DNA from: Metarhizium brunneum
Taxonomy: Eukaryota; Ascomycota; Sordariomycetes; Hypocreales; Clavicipitaceae
Reading direction: 5' to 3'
DNA length: 64,000 nt
Assembly (NCBI RefSeq): GCF_013426205.1
Contig: NC_089425.1
Coordinates: 744,001 to 808,000, forward strand
Below, one piece after another: positions 1-11,334 of this stretch (positions are counted from its first letter, which is position 1; each line of letters opens with the position of its first letter). Below the pieces are notes generated by a model. The model made no database searches and was not told where the DNA came from. It worked only from the letters and a program-made list of their open reading frames with translations. The position numbers and the translations under genes were made by a program.

Positions 1-1327
1 ATAGGGAATAGCCATAGACAACAGTCCGAGCGAATACAGCCCGTTTCTGAAGATGTATTGTCTTCGGACAGGTATGTTCAAGAACACGTCTATCTGCCCG
101 ATCTTTTGCTCATCATTTCATCGGCAAGTACTGTTGTTGGGCAAAGCGGAAGCCAGCAGCCGATTGAAACCGCCGTCATTTACACCACGCAGGCTTCCGA
201 TCTAGTCAACACCGACTCTGAAATATACGGCCAATGTCCCTCTGTGCCAGGATATCTGTTGGCCCATGTGCCAATCAACTCGATGGTAGAACCTGCTGCA
301 GAACCCTGCGACGGACTGACAGCTCTAAAACTGCTGTCCAAAAGGCGAAATGCAACGAAAAGCCTCGTTGCACTTCTTCAGCTCTGCTACTCTATTTTCG
401 TTCTTATTCGGGCCGAGGGGAACCAGGTCGACTTGTATGGCTCTGCGGCTTTTTCTCTCACTGTCGCCCCTTACGCGGTAATGGCTGCAGTCAACCTGCT
501 TGCAAATGCCCTTGTCCCACAATATGATTGTTTATTTCTTGTTGAGAACGATGTCATGCAGGAAATAAGGTCACAGCACAACCTACAATTTCACGGCATA
601 GTCGGCAAGGTTCTGCAAACAGAAGAAGGCGAACCTGTAACATTGCATCTGCCGGGCGAGGAAGACGGAGGCCAGAAGTGGGTTTCTGGGATTCCCGGGT
701 TCCAGCAAGACGCGCGATTACGGCTGCTTACTCCCGACGAAGCTATATCTGACGGCGTTCTACCAGATATATTCGTCACTATCAGTGCGTCACATGAAAT
801 TGAGCGTGAGGGTGTGTCTGCAAGGCGCACCCTGCTCCTAATGTACATTCCAAACTGTTAGAACCTTTTGCTGCGGCCTCATAGCTAACATCAATAGTAC
901 CTTGTTCTTTGGTTTTTTGCCTGTCGTAATTATCGTGGCTATATCTCGGTTCAGAAAACCCACAGAAGATGTATACACGCAATGGGTTGTGCAGTACATG
1001 TGGACCGGAATCCAACAATATCTAGGAATCATGATAGCAAATCAGATATTCCTATCGCAAGGCAAAGCCGCAGTTCCCGCACCGATCCTTCGAAAATTTT
1101 GGTCCAACAACAATCGGCTGCTGACTCCGGAATCATTTCGTCGGCTCGGCTTTCACAACAGGGTATATGGGAGCCTGCACCACCGGATGATTCGGCTGTT
1201 GTATAGAATCTGGATCCGCGCCAACACCTTGCCGCTGAGCCTATTGACACTATTACGATATCCCTTCGTAAGCGGAAATTCTTTCTCAACCACACTTTTC
1301 TTCGCATGCTTTGTTCCTGCTATCTAG
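1..1327 (+). CDS. Partial multi-pass membrane protein, 3' part (unassigned)
   Basis: The reading frame is open from base 1 to the stop at 862, so the gene starts left of the window. It carries two strongly hydrophobic segments (around bases 360-420 and 440-530) and a loop with acidic residues. A second open frame (about 885-1327) begins with another hydrophobic segment and ends at a stop at 1325-1327. The two are best joined by an intron of about 73 bp (GTGTGT near 812, branch-like GCTAAC, acceptor AG at 884), which keeps frame; this join is my inference. The product looks like a fungus-specific integral membrane protein with a charged C-terminal tail. I recognise no named family and cannot give a function. 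Confidence 0.5.
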
Positions 1328-2305
1328 GGACTTGTCCTTGTTGGAAGGATGTTGAAGGAGTATGGCAACTGTGTCCGCGTGTACTAGTAGCTACCAGCTA
1401 GTTAATCTGCGCATAGTCTCAAACGGCCATAACCATGCCCCCCAGGTTGTCCTAAATTTGGCAGCACTGGTGCATAAATATGTCTCATGAGCTAATAGCA
1501 CATGTTCCTTAGAGCCGGAAAATCTTCCCGCAGTCTGCATCTCGAAATCGGCACAACAACTATCCTACCCTATACCTTGCTCTTCCGCATGTGGCACATC
1601 AACCTACTCGTAAGTATTCTAACGACGTTTCTACTAGATGACAGACCACTTGTCTCACTGACCTACAAAAACCAAGCCGCATCCATTGCCAAGGAACCGC
1701 ATTACCTTGTAGCTTGATCAAGGTTTGAAGGGTCAAGGTGCTGAACCGCGGCAGATGTCGAATCCTGCCGGGGCTCATCGTGGCTCTGCTGGTTATCCGC
1801 GCGTGTATCTTGAGTTCCAGTACACGTCGATGACCAGCAGAGGGTTGATGAGCCCCAGCAGGAGTCGAGATCTACCGTGGTTTTGCACTTTGATCCGTTG
1901 CCACCACAAGTTCAACGACACACAACAACGCAACATGACCTTGCAACCTTGTCAACTGGCAGGATACTACCTTGGCCTTGCCAGCTTTGAAAAGACGTGC
2001 TGCTTCGAGTCGCGACAGCCGAGTTGAAACGCCAAGTCGAACCGAGTGTGGAGAAGTAGTCAGTCACTCGCTACGTCACGCCTGGTCCGTGGTCACGCAT
2101 GGTGTTTTCGTGTAATACAAGAAGAGGGGGAGCAGCAAACCACGAACTTGGCACAATGGACACATCAGAGCGCTGGGTGACTTTTCTTTTGCTACCCAAG
2201 CGAGCGGTCTTTGCATTCGAAGGAGGGATTCAACTTTGCTCCCCTTCCTCAGTCGTCCCCATCAGGGGCCAGGGCCATCACCATCCAAGCACCACATTCC
2301 AAACC
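1328..2305. other. Intergenic, 1.0 kb, with a long inverted repeat
   Basis: No supported gene. The stretch separates the partial membrane protein from the aldo/keto reductase and must hold the promoter of the latter. The notable content is the 66-bp-arm inverted repeat at 1731-1895, listed separately. Confidence 0.6.
1731..1895. repeat. Imperfect inverted repeat, 66-bp arms, 32-bp spacer
   Basis: The left arm (1731-1796) and right arm (1829-1895) are reverse complements at roughly 80 percent of positions. They share blocks such as GGGGCTCATC and TCTGCTGGT. Most differences are transitions (C/T or G/A). As RNA this would fold into a long hairpin. It could be a decayed MITE, a RIP-affected inverted duplication or a small-RNA precursor; the sequence does not decide. 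Confidence 0.8.
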
Positions 2306-3339
2306 ATGGCGAACCAAACCTCGTGAGTCAGCCGAGCCAAACTTCAACTCTCCAACAACAGCAAACTGACCTTGAGCCACAACGCGCAGCCGCACATATA
2401 CGCTCAACACGGGAGCCAAAATCCCCGCCATCGGCCTGGGAACATGGCAATCCAAGCCCAGCGAAGTCCAGGAGGCCGTCGAGGCCGCTCTCCGCCGCGG
2501 CTACCGCCACATCGACACGGCAGCAGCATACGGCAACGAGAAGCAAGTCGGCGCGGGCATCAAGGCGTCGGGCGTGCCGCGCTCCTCCATCTGGCTCACG
2601 ACCAAGCTCAACAACCCTGACCAGACGCGCGCCGCCGCCGCGCTGGACGAGAGCCTCGCGAACCTGGGCACCGACTACGTCGACCTGTACCTCGTGCACT
2701 GGCCGGCGGCGACGGACCCAGACGACAACACCAAGCTCGTGCCGGACTGGGACTTTGTCGACACCTGGCGCGAGATGCAGAGGCTCGCAACCACGGGCAG
2801 GGCGCGCAACATTGGCGTGTCCAACTTTGGCATCGCCCACCTGGAGAAGCTGCTGGCCGACGAGAGCTGCAAGGTACGTGTGCACGGCGGCGGCTATTGC
2901 GAAACGACCAGCACCTTGAGAGAAAAACACCGCATCTAACCGTCCTTAGATCGTCCCCGCCGTCAACCAGATCGAGCTGCACCCCTGCAACCCGTCGCCC
3001 AAGCTCGTGGCCTACAACACGGCCAGGGGCATCCACAGCACGGGCTACTCGTGCCTGGGCTCGACCGACTCGCCGCTGCACACGAACCAGACGCTGCTCG
3101 AGGTCGCCCGCGCCAAGGGCCGCACGCCGCAGCAGGTGCTCCTCGCGTGGGGGCTGCAAAAGGGCTGGAGCGTCATCCCCAAGAGCGTCACGCCCGCGCG
3201 CATCGAGGCCAACTTTGCCCTGGACGGGTGGTGCCTGACCGACGGCGAGGTCGCGAGCCTGGACGCCGTCGAGGAGCGCTTCAAGGTCTGCAAGGACGCC
3301 TGGCTGCCTGTCAGGGTGTTTTTCGGCGACGACGAGTGA
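2306..3339 (+). CDS. Aldo/keto reductase
   Basis: Three exons, 2306-2322, 2390-2873 and 2950-3339, give 296 residues. Introns are GTGAGT..CGCAG and GTACGT..CTTAG, and both junctions keep frame. The protein is a complete AKR-fold NAD(P)H-dependent oxidoreductase. It has the tetrad Asp48 and Tyr53 (HIDTAAAYGNE), Lys78 (WLTTKLN) and His109 (YLVHWP), then the IGVSNF signature and the basic IPKS block that contacts the coenzyme. Family members reduce aldehydes and ketones to alcohols in the cytosol; the substrate cannot be read from sequence. The start is the ATG at 2306 because the first exon is only 17 nt and splices precisely into the conserved N-terminal strand. Coding GC is high, unlike the flanks. 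Confidence 0.92.
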
Positions 3340-4358
3340 ACAGGGCCTTGATGCCGACGAGTTGTTCGCCTGGGGTAGCGAAAGGAAAGAGGGCCGGGCT
3401 GCCGCTGAATTTGAGCCATCGAGCTGCTAAATTTATGCGTTTTTGTGAAATTAAGACTTTTTTTGTATATTCCCCTGCCGGGGGCCGGCTTTGGCGTTAG
3501 TAACATAAGTGCGAGGTTGACGATGCGTTTGCACGCGAATAGCGGATGCCACTTTCATGAACCAGTGGCTCATGAGTTTTTTACCTTTAATTCATCAGAT
3601 TGGGGCGCTCCCATTATATCGTATTAAGGCAATGCTGGAAGCTGCAGCTTAACGCCAACTGGCTCGCCTGCGTTTCCATCAGACGAAAACTTGGGTAAAG
3701 CGCTTTCGAAAGTTTCCTAATGAATGGAAATACAATTGTGGTCATCTCAGCGTATACTGATATGTGTACCTGGTGATATAGGTCTGAATAGCCATATCAA
3801 GACTGCCTAACGGACCAACCAAAACATGCGTCTACATTGGAAACACGGCAATATCAATAGTTTGTTCCAACCAGCTATTAAGAGTAGAAATAAGAGTCAA
3901 TCCACGTGATGAACCACAACCTATGCTTTCAAACATGACAGCATCACCCCTAGTTCCTACCAACTTGAAACCAATATTTTAAGTTATGCCTGCTTATGTC
4001 ATGCTTGTATTATTATCTGTCTTGAAAATAAAACGAAAAACACTTGCGAAGTCATGCCTACGTAATCAACCACAACCTATGCTTCTATTCCAAACACAAT
4101 ATCATCCATCGTAGCGTTCCCACCACTACAAAAGCCCAAGTTGATCCAGCTCAGACACGCCACAAGCCAGAGCCGCTACTTATATACAACGTAAAACCGA
4201 AGCCTGCGTCAAATCTACACCACCACATCTAATTATGCAAAACCCCCCATCTATATGCACCCATCATACAAAAAATGCCATCTACTCCGCACCGCACACG
4301 GTCAAAACATGCTCCTCCAAAATAAAAGAACAGGGTATCACTCCAAGCGCCCCAAACC
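3340..4358. other. Intergenic, 1.0 kb, AT-richer, with a 28-bp direct repeat
   Basis: Convergent 3' region between the aldo/keto reductase (+) and the HIT gene (-). No coding signal on either strand. A 28-bp segment at 3901-3928 recurs at 4057-4084 with 24 of 28 bases matching (core AACCACAACCTATGCTT), followed in both copies by related A-rich sequence. Otherwise unremarkable. Confidence 0.5.
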
Positions 4359-4931
4359 CTACAACTTGGCCTTCCTCCCAATCTCATCTTCACCATCCCC
4401 CTCGTCGGCCAGCACCCTCGCCACCTCGGCCCGTATCCCCGCCGCCAAAGCCGCGGCCTCGTCGTCGTCCAGCTCAGCGCGCTGCCCCCTCCCAAACATG
4501 GTGAAGCTCTCGCTCACCCGGCCGCTGGCGCGAATCTCCGGGCGCGGAATGACGTGGTAGTGCACATGGGGCACGACCTGGGCGGCGGCGGCGCCGTTGT
4601 TCTGCACCACGTTCCAGTCGTGCACGCCCGTGGCGGCGGCGAGCGCGGCCGAGAGAACGCGCACGTGGTGGCCCAGGGCGCGCGACTCGCGGCGCGTCGT
4701 GTCGGTCAGCTTGGGCCGGTGTTCGCGCGGGCAGAGCAGCAGGTGGCCCCGGGACAGGGGCATGATGTCGAGGAAGGCGACGACGAGGGGCGTCGAGAGC
4801 ACCACGAAGGACGGCGGGCTGGTGAGGTCGCCGGGGATCGAGGGCGGCGGGCGGAGGGGGTCGTAGGGCTGGTGGGCGGCTGCGATGGCACAAAAGGGGC
4901 AGTCGGGGGTCGGGGGCGACGGGTCGAACAT
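4359..4931 (-). CDS. HIT-family nucleotide hydrolase
   Basis: Single exon, 190 residues. The histidine triad is intact: PHVHYHVIP gives His122, His124 and His126. It is preceded by the QNNG block that binds nucleotide and by the RGHLLL strand. A CPFC pair near residue 11 probably helps bind zinc, as in Hint-type proteins. Family members hydrolyse nucleoside phosphoramidates or dinucleoside polyphosphates. The C-terminus is acidic and Ala/Glu-rich. The chosen ATG at 4931 lies right after a GATGGT-type simple repeat (4932-4980), so the leader is low-complexity. HIT fold is sure; whether it is AMP-lyase-like or Aprataxin/Fhit-like is not. Confidence 0.88.
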   Translation of the reverse strand: MFDPSPPTPDCPFCAIAAAHQPYDPLRPPPSIPGDLTSPPSFVVLSTPLVVAFLDIMPLSRGHLLLCPREHRPKLTDTTRRESRALGHHVRVLSAALAAATGVHDWNVVQNNGAAAAQVVPHVHYHVIPRPEIRASGRVSESFTMFGRGQRAELDDDEAAALAAGIRAEVARVLADEGDGEDEIGRKAKL

Positions 4932-5520
4932 GATGGCGATGATGGTGATGATGAGGGTGGTGGTGGTGAAGGTGGTGATGGAGCTTGGGGTTGGGGGCTC
5001 CGCTGCGCGCGGCCCAAGAAGCTGGTAGGCCGGCAGTCGATGTTGGCGGGCGAGTCAATGATGATGTGCAATGGTTGCGCTGGCAATGGTGTGATGAAAT
5101 ATGGCCACGAGCGGGCGAGGGCGCGGTTGGAGTTGCGGATGGGGAGCTTGGAGTTTGGAGCATGTTGAGCCGAGGTTGCTGTGTGGCGCCCGGCTCCCGA
5201 CGGCGCTCGTGGGTTGGCTGGCGCCGGCGCCGGCTCCGCGGCAGAGATGGCCAGAGCCGCCATGTCGTCAAAAACACCATTCGTTTCTCGCTGACGGCGG
5301 GCACGATCCGTCTATTGTACCGAGTACGGAGTAGTAATACGGAATCTATCCCGCCACTGCGCAACTACACACAGCTTCCGTCCCGTAAACCCCCCACACA
5401 TCGTGGTGCTGCCTCACTCATCCCCTCCATGCCCGGCATTCCCCATCGAGTCCGCAGTCAGAGATACCTCGACAGCCTGCAAGCGTTAGCAATCATCCCA
5501 TCCCAAGCTCTGCCCACCAC
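4932..5520. other. Intergenic, 0.6 kb, upstream of the HIT gene
   Basis: Contains the 5' leader and promoter of the HIT gene, with a GAT/GGT simple repeat next to its ATG, and the 3' flank of the VOC gene. One TACGGAGTA nonamer is at 5325-5333. Several long antisense open frames here are GC-driven shadows. Confidence 0.5.
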
Positions 5521-5931
5521 TCACTCTACTAGATTCCCATCCGGATCCCGAACATAGACGCTCCTCATGGCTCCCATTGCTCCTGTTCTCCCCACCACCC
5601 TGCCCGCCTCGAGCACCTCCACACCAGCGCTCTCAAACCCCTTCACAACACGATCCAAATCAACGCCGTCGGCCACGAGAAAGCACAAATCCGCCGTCCC
5701 CGGCTGCGCCGTCTGCGCCTTGGGTTCAAACTCCTTGCCCCTCTGATGCAGATTGATCTTGTGCGTGCCAAACTTCAACGCGCTCCGCTGGATAGACGGC
5801 GTCGCTTGCGAGGTGAATGTCTCGAGTGTCATGCCGAGGTATTTGGTGTAGAAGGTGATGGTGGCTTGCATGTCGCTGCAGGTGAGCACCAGGTGGTCGA
5901 TGTCCTTTACGGGCGCAAGAGGCTTGCTCAT
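5521..5931 (-). CDS. GLOD5-like VOC/glyoxalase-fold protein
   Basis: Single exon, 136 residues from the ATG at 5931. The fold is one complete vicinal-oxygen-chelate unit: an IDHLVLT strand with His13, the FYTKYLGM helix-strand, a KINLHQRGKEFEPKA block, PGTADLCF, and the closing RDPDGNLVE. This order matches the glyoxalase domain-containing protein 5 family closely. The stop falls exactly after the putative metal-ligand Glu136, so the short tail usual in the family is missing. An in-frame upstream ATG at 6018 would add 29 residues that are Arg-rich and nearly free of acidic residues. A mitochondrial form is therefore possible. The substrate is unknown. Confidence 0.88.
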   Translation of the reverse strand: MSKPLAPVKDIDHLVLTCSDMQATITFYTKYLGMTLETFTSQATPSIQRSALKFGTHKINLHQRGKEFEPKAQTAQPGTADLCFLVADGVDLDRVVKGFESAGVEVLEAGRVVGRTGAMGAMRSVYVRDPDGNLVE

Positions 5932-8369
5932 TTTGTACGTGCGTATGTATACTGTGATGGGTGTTGAATCGGTGAGGATCGAGTGCACCGGCAGAGAAAG
6001 CCGTGTTAAAAGGCGCAATTGACAATACTAGTCGGCCGTTCTCCGTATAGGTGGTCTAGCCGTCATGATGCGACTCTGCCCCTTCTAGGCTACGTTTTTC
6101 GGGCCAGGACTGCGTGGCAAGCTGGCAAGCACTGGTCTACGTACAAAAAAGCAATCACATGCTCAATTGGCATCACCAAGCATTATTATAATCTCTTGAT
6201 GGCAATCCGTTGCGTGCGGCGAGAGGGCGGCCGTTACCCTGCCACAACTCCCACAGATCAATGGCGAGACACCTGGGTTGTCACCGTGTCTAGGCGAGCG
6301 TCTTGACCAAATACCTCGAGGTAATTGACGACAGTCAGCAGTTACAAAGGATCAAGTAAGGAGTAGTGCTCCGTGGATCAAGCGAAAATAACACAAAGAC
6401 TGGAGAATGGTGGCGTGGGCTGAAGTGGTGGTCTGGGTGGCTGGACGAATTGTCAAGGTCGACGACTCCGGGCGCAATGCTTTGCACGTCCACGCGCGAA
6501 GCAACTTATGAGACTTGACGCAATGCGCATTGTCGGCTTCCCTCAGCCTTTTCGCCAAGCAAGGGTCGGGGTGAGGTGCACCGCGATGCAGCGTCTCAGC
6601 CTCCAAGCAGCCTCGACGGCCGTTGGGTGAGCGGAGGGCCTCGATCGAGAACAAGGAAAAGAACGACGACGGTCCCTAAACACTAGACCGTTGCTCCGAG
6701 GGCAATCCAACCATGCAGCCATTCAGCCTGCGGCTTAAAGGCAGCTACCCATACGTGATAGCCGTAGCGCAAGGTCGGCGCAAGACAGGCCGGGAAAACG
6801 GAGAGACAAAGAGGCAGGACAGACAGACGACAAGAGAGAGAGACGCCAGGGAGCGCAAGACTGAGAGAGCAGGACTGAACCCGAAGCGTTACAGACACAC
6901 CCTGTTGCACAGACCTAGAATGGGACTCCGATCCCACGCCCCGCGGCGAAGCAAACAAACAGCCGGGCAGACACTCCGTCATTGCTCCAACTCAAGCCCT
7001 CAGCAGGGGAGAGCTTGGGGGTTGCGCCATAGTGACCATGGTGGCCAAAGCCTCCATCTTGCCGGCTCCATGTCTCTGTCTCCAGATTATGCCCCAAACG
7101 CCCCAAGCTCCGCAATTGGTGACGACGTGACGAGCAGAGAGAGGCGCCGCATCCAGGCATCCTCCACCCCGCCAACCAGCCATCCTCTTCTTGCTTCTTG
7201 TTTTTTGCCAGCCTGCTCATCGACCCAAGTTCCTTGGCCAGTTCCCTCGCCTCGCCCTCTCCCCGTATGTACCGAGTACGCAGAACTCTGTGGAATTGCA
7301 TACCCTGACCGGCAGCCTGGCTCTGACTGACGTGATGAACTATGCGTTTTTTTTTCTCCGCCATACGGAGTACTGTAGGGCTTGCTTTCCGCTACCCGCT
7401 ACCCGTTACCCGTCGTCGCCGTGGGCGAGCCGACCAAGTGTCCAAGGCAGTGGAATCTCGCTCCCCATAGGCAAACATGTCCTCTAGGCTGGGGTCACGG
7501 TGAATTGAACACGAGGCTGGTGGCCAGAGGACCGCACGTCAGTCGCGCTGCAGTCAGTGGTCCCCCCTTACCTCAGTAACGCAGTACGGTACCAAGAACC
7601 AGTTCACGTCCCGGCATCTCAGCTCCTGCCCCTCAGACTGGAGGCTGACGCAGAAAACAAGAGCGAGCTGGTTTCGGTCTAGAACCAAAATCAGTACTCC
7701 ATACTCCGTACCGTATGGATGTAATGTGCAGAGCCGGAGCGATCTCCAGGCCGGGTGCTGTGTATACTTCTTGTGTCCATACTTCTTGGCCCGGTAGTCT
7801 TGGTACCCCTCGGGACTCCAGCCTGGCCCAGTTTGTTGATCCCAGCGAGTCTGGTGTGCTCCGTACGGACAGAGTGCTGCGTGTGTACTCCGTACTGCCC
7901 AGTTGGACCACCAAGAGTTCCTGTCCACGGCTCCAGGAGCAGAGTTGGGCGTGGCGTTAATGAAACGGCGGTATTTAGCACCACGGAGCTCTTGATCGCA
8001 CCCCCCTACCTTTCTCTGCCTTTGTGTGCTGCTCACTCGCTGACTAGGTCGCTCCATGCTTGCTCATGTTGCTCTTCGTTGCTTCCTCGTCCCCTCCCTC
8101 CTCTACCCTCTGGTGTCCTCGCTCTCCTCGTCCCTCGGTGCCGTAGTCAAGTACTCCGTACCAGTCCAAGCCAAACGTACAAGTAGCCTTCTCCCTCCCA
8201 ACCTTCCCTAGCCATCCTCCTCCTCCTATTCTCCTCTCTCTCGTGTCGTGCTGTGTTTACCTAATCCCATCTGTTGCCAATCCAATTCCCTCGGCAGGCA
8301 CCCACTTACATCCCCAATCGCCTCATCCAGGTAGCCGGTCCTTATCCTTTTCCAACCCAATACGGAGTA
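5932..8369. other. Intergenic, 2.4 kb, no convincing gene; TACGGAGTA-rich
   Basis: Open frames of up to about 205 codons here lack recognisable motifs and have compositional bias (Arg/Gln-rich, then Ser/Pro-rich), so I do not call them. The right half probably holds a long promoter and leader of the acidic protein gene at 8370. It is rich in CT tracts and holds five copies of TACGGAGTA or its complement. Confidence 0.5.
7364..8369. repeat. Cluster of TACGGAGTA/TACTCCGTA nonamers
   Basis: Exact copies at 7364-7372, 7702-7710, 7886-7894, 8152-8160 and 8361-8369. The last shares its final base with the ATG at 8370. More copies lie outside the cluster at 5325, 12336, 13442 and 13449. A given 9-mer counted on both strands is expected about once in 130 kb of random sequence. 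Confidence 0.85.
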
Positions 8370-9206
8370 ATGTCTTCCCGAAAGAGAAAGCAGGACGAGG
8401 AAGAGGAGGAGCTCGTCTCTCTCCCCGAGGAGGATGATGGTGAGGAGGAAGAGGAGTAAGTCTGCGTCCAAATCCGAACCCTCACCCGGAGTGTCTGCCC
8501 AGATCCTCAGCCACCCAGCCTGGATTGCGCCATTGTCAATCAAATCCGCCCTGGGACAAAATTTCCGGCTCAATTGAGAAATCAATTGTGATGAACCAGG
8601 GCATCCTCAGTCTTTTTCGGTCACGGACTAGGCAATAGCATTCCGGCGCATTCTGCTCGGCGCATCTGCTACTTACACTCGAACCCGGACGACATGTTCT
8701 AACCAGCCTGCTAATAGGTATGTCTCCACCGCGGACGAGGAAGAAGAAGACGACGCCGAAGAGGAGGAGGATGACGAAGAAGCAGAAGGAGAGGATGAAG
8801 ATGAGGCTGAGGCTGAAGCCGATGATGGAGGTGAAGGCGAGGAAGATGCCAAGGCCGAAAAGAATGGCGTACATGGTAAGTCGCGTGCCGTCATCAGAAC
8901 ACTGGCCGCAACATCAGCGCATCTCTAATTGCTTACCTTCTATACAATAAAGACGACCAACCCCCTGTGAAGAAGCGCAAGACGGCGGAGGCGCCTACCG
9001 AGGAAGTCACCAATGGCGAGACTGCCAACGGCGACGACTCCAAGAAGGAGGCTGATGCCGACGATGCCGACGCCGACGCCGACGCTGACGCTGACGCCGA
9101 CTCCAAAGATGAAGCACCCACCAAGGAAGCCATCAAGGCGACTGAACCTCCCGCAACCCATGCAGAGGCAGAGCCCGAGGCCGTTGCGGCAGGAGGTGAT
9201 GAGTAG
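8370..9206 (+). CDS. Acidic low-complexity protein, probably nuclear (unassigned)
   Basis: Three exons, 8370-8455, 8718-8875 and 8953-9206, give 165 residues. Introns are GTAAGT..TAATAG and GTAAGT..ATAAAG, in frame. After a basic start (SSRKRKQ) most of the protein is Glu/Asp runs. A basic PPVKKRK patch near the start of exon 3 looks like a nuclear localisation signal, and an Ala-Asp alternating tract follows (bases about 9052-9102, a GACGCC-type microsatellite). Extreme acidity plus NLS is typical of histone- or ribosomal-protein-binding chaperones, but no family signature is visible. The 3' flank is a CT-rich tract (9221-9262). Confidence 0.75.
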
Positions 9207-11334
9207 TGGCTCATTCAATCGTCAAATCTCTCTCCCTCTCCCTCTCTCTCGCTCTTTCCCTCTCCTTGGCCTATCTGCAATCGCTGGATAACTTCCGCGT
9301 CACCCTCTTGTCACCCTGGCGGTGGTCATCGTATATGGCACGTCACCGTGCTTTTGTGACGATAGAAATAGGGACACAGACGGTCTGCAGCGACATGAGT
9401 CGCAATTCCAACGTGCTTGCGAGATGACTCAATCTTGGGAAAGGATGTTTGATGTATTTGTAGACTGGCTATTGTAATAGAGTCCCTGGGGTTAACGGAC
9501 AGATGACTACCGCGAGTCGCCTGCTTTTGACTATTTCTGACGGGTGTTGGACTGTTCCGTCAACGAATCGGAAAATTCGTGCAGTGTGACCGAATCCTGT
9601 ATCTCATTTGTGCAAACATTATGCGTGCACGCGCTCCATCATCCACCACATAATCTATGATTATTGACGTGCGATGCCATCCTACCATATGCTAGGCCGA
9701 TATTGCCAAGTTGTCAAGTTAACACAATCGGTGTCCGGATTGCGAAATAGGCCATGCCAGTGCTCCCTTTTCCTGAGGTCGGGCTCGTCTAGATTGCGAA
9801 CCGATTAATTAGCGTCATATGTAACCTTTGCTCAAATCGCGCAATCTGCCAATTCCGAAGACTTGCCAATCAACACCATCTTGGTTGACCATAATGAGAT
9901 GAAGTCAAAGGGGATATCCTGAAACTATCCGATGATCCTCTCGAGTCCAAATCCCAGCCTCTGTCGCTTGAAGGACACGTCTTGCTGAGAAGCAAATGCA
10001 AACGGCTTCTAGGTCGACGCTGTCAACTTCATGAACTAATCGGTTCGGACGGATGAATGCCATGGCCCATGGACCAAGCCGGCCTTCGGTCAGTGCTTTC
10101 CAATCATCCGACTCCCAATTAGACGGTCGCTAAAACTTGTGTCAGGCCGTATGAAATTCGCCCTCTGACACGGATGAGATGATGAATAGGGATAAATCAT
10201 CAATGGCCGATGGGATTGGCTGATGCATGTTGCTCGGAACGACGTGCGTAGGCCTACCCGTTATGTTTACCGGTGACAAACCCAGCTTGCCACCAAAATG
10301 TTCTAAAGCTCCCGGTGCACAACATGGTAAAAACCTCTCCGTGGAGACTTGATCGGATAAGTCTTGCTGGTGGTCAGACGAGATTGCCGGGCTGGTCGCA
10401 ACGAAATAGGCGGACACAAACCATATGACTATAGCATGCAGATCTTTGCAGCGCGGAGTTGGAGGTGTTCCAGAATAGCTGGGCTCGTTATAATTTAAAA
10501 CAAATGCAGTATAAATCTCAAATTTTAATAGATGAGAATCTTGAGGTTTGATACGATGATCCTTTGTTTCTTCCTTGATCTATCAGAGGTCAGGCTTCGT
10601 GATGCGAACAGTGGGGATTTGCCTAGCAGACAACGTTAACACGATTTGAACCACAAGCTAACCTATACCACGTATGAGTCATATGTAGTACTTCGTTCGA
10701 AACCTAAGCAATAGTATCCTGGCAGTGGCAAGCTCGAACTGTTGCTGGCACGCTGGCACCTCGAACAAGACATCAAGGTAATCCATCCCAAACATGATCT
10801 GGTCCACGGGTACGCCATTTGCAATCAGGCCGTAGAGTGATGAGCTGTAACCGTTTGAGTCGGTATTTGCCCATGCGGCCTGAGTTGGGCTCTATGCAAC
10901 AAGGCCGATGCCAAACCTGTTTGGTAGCATTCGAGTTGAAAGACGGAAATTTGATGTTCCTCGTAGGTTCTCGGTACCTCACTAGGAGCAACGAGCCCAA
11001 AGGCACACCTAGAGTTTCAAGCTGGATAAATTTACTTGCACAAGGCTTAGCGGCCCGAAGCAAGGGACTGCATTAATAAACGACTGCGTTATCCTTACCG
11101 AGGTAAGACAAGCGGGAACAGATAACCATGTCTGTTTCTTGATCGCCTTACATATCCGAGTTCATCGTGAGTGAGACAGAAGTTGTGCCTTGCATGAAAC
11201 TTATGCGAGAAGAAAGACACAGCATGGAATGCAATGGAGAGTCGCATGTTGTACTCTGCGTGAGTTGCTGAAGCAGTAGGGTTCATTCTATGCAAGAATA
11301 GGATGACATTGTTCATCGTCCTCCTTGTGAATGA
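9207..11334. other. Intergenic, 2.1 kb, no gene seen
   Basis: Moderate GC, stops in all frames, no recognisable motif on either strand. The sequence may hold decayed exons of the gene whose 3' end appears at 11335-11781, but I cannot follow them. Confidence 0.4.

Noticed and set aside
4474..5364. 296-codon and other long open frames on both strands over 4474-5560
   Set aside because: His/Pro/Arg or Gly/Val runs from the GAT/GGT simple repeat and high GC around the HIT gene; no motif.
6713..7330. 205-codon plus-strand frame
   Set aside because: Arg/Glu/Thr low complexity then Ser/Pro; no domain, no splice support, overlaps an unrelated minus frame.
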